Assembly (NCBI GenBank): GCA_001579985.1
Contig: LRSR01008327.1
Coordinates: 1-40,701 of the forward strand
Origin: Hypsibius dujardini
Lineage: Eukaryota > Tardigrada > Eutardigrada > Parachela > Hypsibiidae
Direction: 5' to 3'
Length of the DNA stretch: 40,701 nt
Part shown: positions 22,616 through 33,600 of the stretch, piece by piece
How the letters are laid out: each line of letters opens with the position of its first letter
How positions within the stretch are numbered: position 1 is the first letter of the stretch
The notes under the pieces: model-generated
Database searches by the model: none
Seen by the model: the letters and a program-made list of their open reading frames with translations, nothing else
What the model was told of the DNA's origin: nothing
Translations under genes and position numbers: made by a program

Positions 22616-22873
22616 ACAAACAGACAGAAAGACAGAAAAACAGACAGACAGACAAAGAGAGAAAGAGACAGACAGACAGACAGACAAACAAACAGAGAAA
22701 GAGAAACAGACAGACAGAGAGAGAGACAGACAGAATGACAAAGAGACAGAGAAACAAACAGCCAGAAAGACAAATAGACAGACAGACAGACAAGCAGACA
22801 GACAGACAAACAGACAAGCAGGCAGACAAACAGACAGACAGACAGACAAGCAGACAGACAGACAGACAGACGA
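22612..22873. repeat. (GACA)n-rich microsatellite
   Basis: About 260 bp of GACA/AACA/GAGA tetranucleotides directly following the tandem repeat. It produces spurious minus-strand Cys-Leu-Ser-Val frames, which are not genes. Confidence 0.95.
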
Positions 22874-23069
22874 CAGAAAAACAACTGGGGATAAAAACAA
22901 ATTAAAGTTGTAGCCGGAGAACCGATAGTGATCCAGCAAAGCTCTGATGAAATTGATAGGCTTGGCTTAAAAAACAAAAAATTTGTTTAATTAGCTACAA
23001 AATTCACAGGTAAAATTGAGTTTTAGGGCCACTGATCAAACTTGTGGCTAACAATCCTAGTCAACTCGA

Positions 23070-23715
23070 TGATTTTGAATTGAGAAGCATCAGCCGAATT
23101 TTGATAAAAGGTCAGGGGGCGAAGCTAAAGCGTTTTGATTGGTCGTTTGCTCCAGTCGAGAGGACGTAAAATCGCTTGATTGATTCACTGGGTAGCGGTA
23201 TCGGCGCAACCATTCTCTTATGGCCTTAAACCCATGAGTGATGGGTAACCGCGCGAGGGCTCGGCGTCCAATCACTCATGGGAATCTGAATCAGAGATGC
23301 CATTCATAACTCATCGCCAGTGGTGCCATTCAAAACCCATAAAAACCCATAAAAAACCCCATCCACAGATGTGGCCATTGAAACCCACCTCCTTTACGGC
23401 GGTCACTCGCGCTCAGGTTAGTGGGTAGCCTCTCAGTCGTTTAGGCAAACTGATGCTTGATCGATTGATTCAGTAGTGGTATCAGTGCCGCCATTTTCTT
23501 ATGGCCTTATACCCATAAGTGATGGGTCACCGAGAGAGGGCTCGCTCGCTCACCCACGCTCGGCGCCCCATTACTTATGGGAATCTGAATCAGTGTGCCA
23601 TTCAAAACCCATCGCCAGTGGTGATTGATTAATTGTCTAAATATTTCAAACCCCCGTACCTCCATCCCCTTGACTTCGGATCGAATTTCGGCTGATGCCA
23701 ATCGACTCAGAATCA
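23070..23715. mobile_element. Inverted-repeat-bounded element holding two hairpin units
   Basis: The outer ends are inverted: GCATCAGCCGAATTTTGAT near 23088 against ATCGAATTTCGGCTGATGC near 23681. Inside are two direct copies of a unit of about 165 bp (near 23170-23330 and 23452-23622; CTTGATTGATTCA, ATGGCCTTA, GGGAATCTGAATCAG, ATCGCCAGTGGTG). Each unit has a hairpin: 23231-23242 with 23271-23282, and 23512-23526 with 23567-23581. Confidence 0.65.
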
Positions 23716-23870
23716 TTAAATTAACTAAGAATCATGTTCAAACTTAAAATTTGATTAGTGGCCCTGAAGCTTAATGTAACCAATTCACAGCTCTATAAGC
23801 TAACTCTTTGTTTTTCACAATGTATATATTATTACATATTTCGAACGTTTGCTGAAATCAAAATTGACAG

Positions 23871-24698
23871 ATTCCATTGCAACCGTGTTGCACGACGACG
23901 ACCCAGAGGAATACCCTGTAGCATTCGAGAAAGCCGGAAGTAATCAGGTATCAGAGAATGCTATTGCTTTACAGTTTTAAACTGGGACTCGCTTTCTCCT
24001 TCGACCCACCTTCTATTTTGACAGCTATTTGCTCAATTACGATTGAATTATTTTCGTAGAGCGAGGCAGTCATTGGACATTCTGGTCGCCCAACGTATAC
24101 CGCCGAAGCGTTGCTGCAGAGCACAAGTTTGAGTCGACTTGATCAAGTGAAGTGGAGCGAATTTGTTTTCTTTTAATACCCAGTACGCCTCTCATTTGAG
24201 TGCATTTCTTAGGTAATAAGCAAAGCAAGCAGTGGATTAAATCCGGTAGCCTTGCCTTTAACGGCGAGACATTCGACTCAAAATCAGACTCAGAAGGTAC
24301 CGTATATAAATATGTTTATTGGATTATTACCGGTCTTCAATTACACTCAGAATTTAACGACGTCAAATTCAGTTTATACTGGTTGATTGTGGCACGGCTC
24401 CAAGAAAGACAAGTGACCGTTAAAATCTGAGTGCTTACTATGTATCATTTGACGACAATATTTATGTTGAAGTCATGCTAATGGCACAAAAATGGTTTTT
24501 GTGTGCATGTCCCTCCACTTATTCGAACGGCTTAGGCTACCGCGGGTCATGTATTTCCATGATTTTGCCAAACGAATTATGTTGTTACCATAGGAAAGCG
24601 ACGATGCGCCAATCCACGAGTCGGCCACGACAAAACGTCCTAGAGTCACGCCCGCCACCATACTCAAACTATCTGCCCGTGTGGCATATGTGGACTAG
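23871..24698 (+). CDS. Probable small multi-exon gene of unknown function (3' part)
   Basis: Four short exons, each bounded by GT-AG sites and all joined in frame: 23871-23947, 24060-24146, 24213-24296, 24594-24698 (TAG). The reading begins SIATVLHDDDPEEYPVAFEK, continues SEAVIGHSGRPTYTAEALLQ and VISKASSGLNPVALPLTARH, and ends ATTKRPRVTPATILKLSARV AYVD. The 116 visible residues are hydrophilic, Ser/Thr-rich and probably disordered; no domain is recognised. Exon 1 enters in phase 1. A compatible first exon is 21871-21919 (ATG, MRSGIQHWAELAAKLD, donor GTGAGC, phase 1), but this join crosses nearly 2 kb of repeats and is a guess. Support comes from four consecutive frame-compatible exons with more GC than their flanks. 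Chance cannot be excluded. Confidence 0.42.
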
Positions 24699-25328
24699 CA
24701 AAGAAATCTGTGGTACCTTGTTCGTTGCACAATTCCTGTCCAAAATGGATATGCGGAATGTGCTGTTTCCATGTGATTGGAGAGGCTGACTGCGCAGCTC
24801 GCCAAGACGCATTGAACTTTCGCGAGCCCAACACCGGTATTACATTCTATGTTTGTCTGACCACTGAAATTGTGGGTTGTTTTGCGTGTTTCTTGGTTAT
24901 CTTTTGTTCCAATTCATTGCATTTTATTGTATGGGTTTACTTTAATTCGAAAAAGCGTTGCAGTTTTGAAGTTTGTTTTTACGATTTGTAATAGCTTGAG
25001 AGTAAACAGATTCGGTTTTATTATTGCAAGGATTTTTTACTTTGATTTCACTACAGTTCATTGGATGTATTGTCCTCAGTTGTTGCAACACGACTTCGAT
25101 TTTACTGTTGGAAGGGCGATCACTAAAACTATTAGAAAACGAGAGGAAAGTTGGTTTTTTAGTTTACTCATACATGTCTTTTTGCGCGCACACTAAAAAT
25201 GCATCAATGGGCGTAGTGAATGCCAACCTAAAATGCGTATGGAAGCGCTCAAGAACCATTGCTAAAAAGTGAAAGCGAATGATTCGCTCTTCCATCGAAT
25301 GTCGCATGCCCCCTCGGCACATTCAGTT
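24699..25328. other. Intergenic, no gene recognised
   Basis: Short open frames only. One on the + strand (24710-24840) is Cys-rich but joins no neighbouring exon convincingly. Confidence 0.5.
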
Positions 25329-25437
25329 CATGCCGTTTATTCCGAGTACGCCAGTTATGCCAGTTATGCCGTTTATGCCGTTTATGCTTATTATGCCGCT
25401 TATGCCGCTTATGCCGCTTATGCCGTTTATGCCGGGC
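25329..25437. repeat. 9-bp minisatellite
   Basis: About twelve units of TATGCCGTT / TATGCCGCT in tandem. Because the unit is a multiple of three, all frames stay open and give Tyr-Ala or Met-Pro repeats on the + strand. It lies just beyond the stop codon of the minus-strand gene at 25451-25783, so it probably forms that gene's 3' untranslated region. Confidence 0.95.
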
Positions 25438-25450
25438 AGTATAGTTACGG

Positions 25451-25783
25451 TTACAGGTCACTGTCATCAGGCCATCCAATTAGTTCGCTGATATGATTGG
25501 TCCTTGTGAGGTCTCTGACGAATGTGATGGCTGTGTTGAGAAACACGTGCAGATGGAGTTTGTAAGTGATCGCCAGCAGCTGCATCGCGTTCTTCGCTTG
25601 ACCGTACAAGTTTTTGCTGGTCTGCGAGAAATGCTGAAGGTCCTCGATGAGGCGTTTTCGGGCATTGGTTTTGGTGACGGGGTCGGAAAAGGCCTCGCGG
25701 AGTTCATAGAGAATGAAGAGCGTCCAGATGACTGTGAGCGTCAAGAAGAGGAGTTGGAGAAGCCCGAATAGTCCAGTCGTCAT
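25451..25783 (-). CDS. Small single-exon membrane protein, uncharacterised (110 aa)
   Basis: Starts MTTGLFGLLQLLFLTLTVIW with a hydrophobic segment at residues 4-28 that could be a signal anchor or signal peptide. A predicted helical, soluble part follows (LIEDLQHFSQTSKNLYGQAK; HVFLNTAITFVRDLTRTNH), ending WPDDSDL. Third codon positions are GC-rich, as in the cyclase and SLC26 exons, in contrast to the AT-rich surroundings, which supports real coding. There is no intron. A minus-strand AATAAA (25336-25341) lies about 110 bases after the stop, beyond most of the minisatellite. I recognise no family. It is convergent with the hypothetical gene at 23871-24698. A few-kDa secreted or type II membrane protein is the cautious reading. 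Confidence 0.55.
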   Translation of the reverse strand: MTTGLFGLLQLLFLTLTVIWTLFILYELREAFSDPVTKTNARKRLIEDLQHFSQTSKNLYGQAKNAMQLLAITYKLHLHVFLNTAITFVRDLTRTNHISELIGWPDDSDL

Positions 25784-27609
25784 GAAATTTGTTCTGATGA
25801 TGCTTGTCTAGAAGGACTATTAAGTAAGCAAGGGTCGAGACAAAAGTTCAGTTGTGTATTGCATAAATATTGTAGAATTGCAGTTGACGCCTCGACAAAC
25901 AGGCTTTGAGTGTGTGTGTTGGAAAGAACGATCACATATCCAGAATAGCCGAACTTGTCCGTACACTACTCGTAGGTAATGAGTTGCCGTGGGAATTCAA
26001 ACGCAATGGTATACGTACACATAGCTATTTATTAAATGTTTAAGAACATCCCGTAAAAATGTGCCTCTTGCTAATTTCCGTGACGGGACACCAGTAGAAC
26101 AGCAAACTGGTAACTAGCTCTGTTAATGAGAATCTAATTATTATGTGGGAGAAGCAAATTCTGGTTCTGTTTGTTGTTCACGGGTACAAGATGGTCGCAC
26201 AGCCTCGTAAACACCGCTATTGTAATCCGCGGCCTCTTGGGCAGGCCGATGAGAGACGGTTATAACCTAGTTTCCCGTTTGGATAACCTACGCACTCGGC
26301 CGCCAAATCCCGCCATCACAGAGCCAAGCCAACATGATCAGGAAAACCAGTCCCAATCTTTAGCCCTTTGCCCTGTCCCTTCTAACGAATGAGCCGTTAT
26401 GGCGACAGTTCAACCTGAAACTCCCCAGTCAATTCAAAATCCAATGATTTATTGTTAATTGGAAACTTAGCAAACACTTGCATAGCCTGTTGAAAAAAGC
26501 TTGCGACTAAATTAAAAAAAACCCTAAAACCAAATTGAAAAAGCTTGAATTTAAATTAGAAAAGTTTGAAGCGGCGCCTTCACAAAACGAAGGATCGACC
26601 AATGATCATAACACTTGTTTACCGTATGCGACGTGAGCAAAATGGTAAATTTGGGTTAGGAATCGTTCCAGTGTTACGTAAGGCAAAGAGGTATGTATGT
26701 ACGCTTTGCTATGTAATGAGACGTAATGAATGACATAACATGCTGAAGAAACAACACTTGAACTCTATCGACAAAAGTTATTTCAAAACTTTTGCACTTG
26801 GTCGAATGGCCGTCCGTCGAACGGATTGGAATTTTAATTCATAATATCACGACGTGTGCTCTCAAGTTTGTCATGCACAATTGATGAATGCGTGCACGGA
26901 TGATGTTGCTACTGGGAGCAGAGTCTCGTTTAGGGATCACTGAATTTCGGAGATTCATTAATCACATTTGGCTGATCTGTAAGGCAGCCGGGCTGTTAAC
27001 GATCGAGAAAAGGCAACAGACCAATCTCTTTTTTCAGCCCACGCGGCCTATGTACACGCCCATTGATACCTTTTTTTAATATCCTTTTTAGATAGACCTT
27101 TTTTACACATTTTATTGACGGCCATACTTTTTCTATTGTTGCCCGCACCTTACTCACCAATTTACGAGAAGCCAGTCATACCCATGTGAAGGTCACCACC
27201 GGGCCGTATACTTGATCAGGAAATAACCCTGGAAAGTGACAAGCCTATTCAAATCGTGCGGTCACTGATCGCCTTCCATGTACACCCCCGAAATCAAAGG
27301 TACCGGTCTGTTGGGACAGTCGGCCCCTCATTACACACACAGGCTTCGGTTAATGTGTCACACGCTTGGCTTGTCGAGAGCAGGATCCTGAAGACCATTT
27401 GTCTGGCCCAGAAAATTGTAAGCTTTTCACTACTGTTAAGCAACGTTAATGCATTCTGAGATTGAGCCGTCTCCATTGGGAGTCTCAACTCCTATCTATT
27501 CTTCTTGGTCGTGTACAAATCTGTTTTTCGTGAATTAGTTTTATAAATTCTTTAACAATCAATTCTCTAGATTCATTATTAATTTCGAGTATCTACTCGC
27601 ACATTTCGA
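25784..27609. other. Intergenic region upstream of the SLC26 gene
   Basis: No gene or core promoter could be established. Short open frames at 26171-26392 and 27256-27459 have no recognisable product. The SLC26 promoter, and perhaps a noncoding first exon, should lie here. Confidence 0.45.
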
Positions 27610-30600
27610 ATGGGGGACTCTCCATCAAAACAGTGCACCCCGAAGCTGGATCAGCCGCAGCGTATCCTGCGACCAATCCTAAATCAACCGAAGTAAGCAT
27701 CGAAATTTGAGTCGGGACAAAAATGTTTTTACATGCAGCGGCGTTTAAAATGTAAAGAAGCGAATTTATTTTGCGTGGAAATGTGTAAATGCTCTGTTCA
27801 CCCTTTTTTGTGTGAATTCATTACTCTCTCCCCTACAGTTTTGATGAAGCCTATGGATTGTGCGACCCCGGTCCACCGTTGACACCATGGCAGGAGATAA
27901 CGCGGATCGGTCGGAAGCATTTGTCCAGGAAGGTCAGCAACAACAGATGTGGCCAAAAGTGTGCGTACTCCTATGCAACCAGTTGGTTCCCCGTGCTGGA
28001 ATGGGCACCGAAATATGACTTCCGGAAGCTGGTGATACCAGACTTGGTAGCCGGTAAGCTAATTTGGCTTATGAATGTAGAGACAGCTGGGCTGTGTAAA
28101 CAAGACACCATTTTTAGGTATCACTGTCGGTGTCATGAACATTCCACAAGGTAAAGGTATACTATGTTTTTTTTATACTCAAGTGTGAAGAAAATAATCT
28201 TAATTAAACAATTAGAAAAAAAACTAAGCTAGAATTCTAATTTAGTTAAAAGGAACCGCTTTGTAGTCACTCCCTTAAATCCCCTTTGACTATTATTGTC
28301 TCCCCTTTTGCACCCCGTTTTACTATTGACACCCACTTTTCAAGTTGTATTAATTCACCATTATTTAATTAACATTTCGGTACACAAGACCTTTTAATAT
28401 TGGATAACTAGCGAAATACAAAATGAAAATTATTAAAACATTTTTCGCTATTGTATTTTATAGATTCAATAGAGCATGTTTTTATTCTATTAACATTTGG
28501 TCGTTCAGAGATACAATTGTATTTTACGAATTGCAGTTAAAGTTGATAATAATAACTCCTTAGTTCCTTCCTTAATAAATTGTGACTACCAGCTGAGATT
28601 TCTTACAACTTAAGACATTCAGCTCATATGAAATTTAATTAATGATGAACACAAATATCATTAAGCTAGCTTGACTTTTAAAATTCACATTATATGGGGA
28701 AAGGGGTGTCCATACTGTAATGGGGGGGGGAGGGGATGACAATAGTATAAGGGGCTGTATGAGGGGAAATATAGTGGTACCCTGCTTAAAAACTAGACTA
28801 AAGTCCTTATTATTTAAAATAATTTTTTGATTGCCTGAAAAACCAATTGGTCGGCTAATTTTAATTCTTGCTGTCACTCCATATTGCACACGTGGCCACA
28901 ACGCATTCGGATGTCTTTAATGTTGGTCACTCCGAGGGCCTACAGGATAGGCGTAGAAACAGGCCGGACTTAGTTCCAGCATAGCCACGGTGTTAAACTA
29001 GCTGTGACTCGGGTCCGACAGAGTTCTGGCCATTTACTGTATACTTTAAATTTGCTCTTCAGGGCCTAACGCCATCCTCTAAGGATATCAGTATTGATGT
29101 AAGGCTCACCCTATATATGGAAATAAACTTTTCCTGTCACTATCCCCATTTAAGATTTAATTTTGAATTGATCAAAGTCAGCCATGTACCTGGCAAAGTT
29201 TCAGGATCAGGGGGCAGAGTTATGAGGATATCTCAAATAGAGATCAACATCCGCGTGCGACGCGGAAATACCGCACCGCTCCGCGTGGAAAAGTAGCTAA
29301 TGTCGTGGTCGCGTCCGCGTCGCGTATTCAATAGAGAGACAGCGCTCAATTCCTGAATCACTCAGTGGTCGGTTGACCAGTTGATTACTTAGTGATTTCC
29401 GCATCACGTTGCAGTTTAATTACGTGTCGCTTTCTAAAACTGTGTTTTTCGCGTCGTTCCGCGTAGAGTTAAGTTTCCTAGCTTCCGCGTAAAATGTGAA
29501 AACAGTTTTTTTGCGTCCGCACACGAAAAGTCACGTGATGATGATCTTTAATGTCAAAGAGGAATGTGGAATGGAGAGCTTAGCTGTCCATAATTAGCCA
29601 TAATTGACTCCTACCAGGGATCTATGAAACATATTTGGCAGTTGCCCATTGATTCGAAATTGAATTTAGGCTTCTCTTTGGCTAGAAAAGTGTATTTAAC
29701 ATGAATGAGATGAGCCCCACCACAATGAATTGAATTGGGATTTTTTTGTTTCAGGCATGGCATACGCTCTTCTTGCAGGACTGCCGCCAGTAGGTCTGCC
29801 GCCTGGACACTCGATGGTGCTTTTAATTAATTTCTACTGTGGCTGCTTCACCCTGTTTTCCGTCAGGTCTGCGGGCTCTACACATCCTTCATACCGACGC
29901 TGTTCTACTTTGTTATGGGTAACTCTCATGTACAAGTGTCAGACGTGACACGACACGTCTGAGAGACAGACAGTCTGCAAATACTTTCTTCGCACGCGTG
30001 ATACGCAATTGATCACGCAGTTTCTGTTTGGACGTTTCAGGGACAAGCCGACAATGCTCGTTGGGTAAGTTACAACTATGAATGCTCTTTTGTCAGTGAT
30101 ACACCGTTCCAGGCCGATGATATGTACAAGCCGGCATATATATAACGATGCGAATATCTCGGCCGTTTCCGTCAGTTGATTGTCGGTCAAATAATGTTGC
30201 GAATTGGTCCACGTGTCAAGGTGTGAGTCGATGAACGGACTAAAGAGTGCCCGGCCAGTCCGTGACGGTCGGCGGTCTGAAGGTCGTAGTAGCGATTAGT
30301 TATATATGATACACACTGGACGTCTAATGACGGTGGGGATCGGTCAGAAATGGCTGGTTAACCGTCATTCTTAGTAGCTGGTCGCTAACGGACGGTCAGT
30401 CGTGCGCTATGGCGCGTAATCGATTGAGAACATTACCTTACCTCCGTCTTATACGACGGAGCGGTGGTCGCCGTAATAATCGGTCGGTCCGGGTCTAGAC
30501 GATTTGGACGGGCAGCCAAGGTGGGCAACGGTCAGTCAGGATAATAAACGGTCGGTCGAAGAAGGTACAAACTACGGCCCGTACTGCGCACTGACTGCTA

Positions 30601-33600
30601 AATTTTTTGCGAGTGATCAGTCAAGTTAATATCTTTTCCGCTCACGTGAACCGCTGGTCAGCGATTCGTTAAGCTGAGTGACGGTCAGCCAGAGTGGTTA
30701 ACGATCGGCCAAAGAAGGCATTGTCTGTACTGGACAGTCAGTCAGAGTTGTTGCGCAATTGAGTGATCAGTCAAGACACTGTACACTCCACCCAAGTGGT
30801 TAACCGTTGGTCAGCGGTCACTCGAGTCGGGCTATGGTCTACCAGGCTGATCAATGGGGTCGATCGATGAAGGTATAGCCGTATACTGAACGGTCAGTCG
30901 GAATTATTGCCAGTCAAGATAATACGCGCAGCCCAAACAGTGAACTGCTGGTCAGCGGTCAGTCAAGCTGAGTGACGGACAGCCAAAGTGGTTAAAAGCG
31001 GTAAACTGGACGGTCACTCAAAGCCATTTCGAGTGACCAGTCGAAGTAATAAAAACTCCACCGAAACGGTGAACCGTTGCTCAGAGTAATTGACGGTAGG
31101 TTCGAATTCCGACATGCCGACCAGAGGCTACAGACCAGTCGAGGCAGCTAAAACTGGCAATTGGGTCATCATGGGTGGAGAAGAGAAAGTTAAGGGCAAC
31201 CCGGCGGGTCGCCAGCCGCAGTGACCATGGATTATTGTTATCGTGTTCCGGTCTAATTTTTTATAACTCCTTCTCGAGTCTGTAAACTTTTATCTTTTTC
31301 AGGTTTTCAAAAAAAATTCTTTGACGTCATCGGACGTAGTCGTCCCTCTCGGGCACTCTTTTGATAACTTTGAATGGCGAATATCTTCTGATTAACCTCG
31401 TTTTGCACTTTTCCGATAGGCATTTAAGGTTGCAACCTTAAAAATTTAGCGTTTTAAGTTAGCAAGATGCATTACAGAGAAACAGAGGAAGAACCGTAAA
31501 AAAAACTTATTTTGGGATGGGATGAACTTGAGTCGCTGAGCTTCTCTCACTTTTCTTTGTAACTAGACCAGTCAACTGAAAACTTTGAATTTTGAAGGTT
31601 GCAATTTTAAATACCTATCGGAAAAGTGCAAAACGAGGTTAATCAGAAGATATTCGCCATTCAAAGTTATCAACAGAGTGCCCGAGAGGGACGACTACGT
31701 CCGATGACGTCAAAGAATTGTTTTTTGAAAATCTGAAAAAGATAAAATTTTACCGACTCAAGAAGGAGTTTTAAAAAATTAGACCGGGACACGATAACAA
31801 TCACCTATGGCCACCGCGGCTGGCGACTCGGCGAGATTTTTGGGTGATTTCAAAGCGCCGGGTTGCCCTTAACTCAAGCATGTGTACTCGCTTCAACTGG
31901 GTTACTGCATTGTCAGGGACGTTCGCCGTGGTCAGTATGATGACCAGCAAGATCGTCATGACCTACGCCCCGTTCGAAGGGGACGTCGGCCTGGAAAGAA
32001 ATGTCACCACGAATTCCAGCAGGGAAACATTGATGTATGGAAGCTTCACCGAGACGGAGTACCGCCGCATCCAGGTCGGCGCAATGGCGGCTCTTATGAC
32101 TGGCCTTTGGCAGGTATTTCTCCGCCTTTTATCACGAAACCATTATGTCTAACGTAGCACGTTGTGTCTTACCATTTCTTAGCTCCTCTTCGGTATTTTG
32201 GGATTTGGCGCATTGACCGTCTACCTGTCAGATCAGCTCGTCCAAGGCTTCACGTGTTCCGCGGCGTTTCACGTCTTCAGCAGTCAATGTACGTATATAA
32301 GCTGCTATATTTCTCAGTCCCCCCCCCCCCCCGACTAGCTTAATGAAATAGTCATTGCGACAGTAGGGTCGTCGATGAAATTTGTAAAAAAAGTCTGTCA
32401 AAAAAGGTATAAAAAAAGGTATCAGTGCGCGAGTGAACAAGGGTCGCGTCGGTTGAAAAGAGAGAATTCTAATATGCCTGTTGCCTTTTCTCGATCTTTG
32501 ACAACTCGGCTGCCTTACCGCTCAGCCAAATGCGATCAGCGAATTTCCGAAATTCTCAGATCGATTTCCTTGACAGGTCCGGCTGATCACTTGTTCGAAT
32601 TCGTTCATAAAAATGTTTTTGATACATTTCGTAGATTGAAGGCAAACGTTGAGGACCGCACTCTCGCTAGTAGCAATGCCGATATATAGTGGGACTGCTT
32701 TTATATTTGAAACAAATCTCTCTTAACACGGTGCCATCCCAGTTTTAATTGTAATTGATTTGCGTTAGCCAACAATTTTTCTCTCATCAGTGGGCGGAGC
32801 TGTGCCCCAATTCTGGAATGCTACTGTGTTCGTTTGTCGTTTGAGAAGAAAATACATTGAACTCCGCCTCCTTATTTCGGAACAATATTTGTCTGATATT
32901 AGCCATACTCTTCTTTCCGGTCACTATCCATCAATCAATCAAGTCCTAAAGTCAACAATCAACCAAAAGGGAAAGCAGATGGCTTTAGATTAAGCAATCA
33001 ACTGCTTGCACACAGCGATAAATGCAGTCGGATCGTTTCTAACTCTGCAAGTCGACCAACGGTATATTCATCAGTCAATGGCGGTGAATTTTTTTTTTTA
33101 AATTTTTTAAATTTTTATTTATTTTTATGTTTTTAATTTTTTATATTTCTCACATACATAGGTCTTAATAAAAAGCATGCCCAAGTGGGTGGGCACTTGA
33201 ACAACTCCCTACCTCAAACATAGTTTCATTTTTTTTGCAATCACTCGTAGTGTCCAACGTTTTCGGTGTGAAAGGTCTTCCGGAATATCATGGAATGTTC
33301 AAGATCTGTCGAGTACGTGATATGATTAATCGTACTAGAAATTTGATCTATTCCGGTGAGCCTACCATCATACATTGTGCACATATAGATTATACCATTT
33401 TTTTCCAGACATACTACCGATTCTTTCAAGTCACCCACACCGCTCATATCCCAACTATGCTGATCTCATTAACCACCGTTACCCTGTTGATTTGCATTAA
33501 GTACGGATTGAACGGGAATCGCACCGTCAAATCCCTTCTGCGCGTGCCCATTCCTGCTGAACTCATCGTGGTAAGTGATTTATGATGCACACCAGAGGCT

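Noticed and set aside
22583-22977. Minus-strand ORFs of 76-127 codons with Cys-Leu-Ser-Val repeats
   Set aside because: They are direct translations of the GACA microsatellite at 22612-22873, open in several frames at once.
25269-25496. Plus-strand Tyr-Ala-rich and Met-Pro-rich ORFs
   Set aside because: Products of the 9-bp minisatellite; the opposite strand carries the better-supported gene.
26171-26392. Possible exons on the + strand (MVAQPRKHRYC-like and a following block)
   Set aside because: No second exon, domain or consistent splice phase could be linked.
29943-29962. Candidate small SLC26 exon containing an Arg-His-Val reading
   Set aside because: It meets a stop and lacks a good donor; the 24-nt exon at 30041-30064 fits motif, phase and both splice sites.
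31322-31329. TGACGTCA as a CREB site
   Set aside because: It is part of both arms of the foldback element, so it is repeat sequence rather than a promoter element of this gene.
33313-33408. Reading SLC26 straight through 33251-33570 as one exon
   Set aside because: It would insert residues absent from the family. Splicing 33312 to 33409 gives an almost gap-free alignment with SLC26 proteins.
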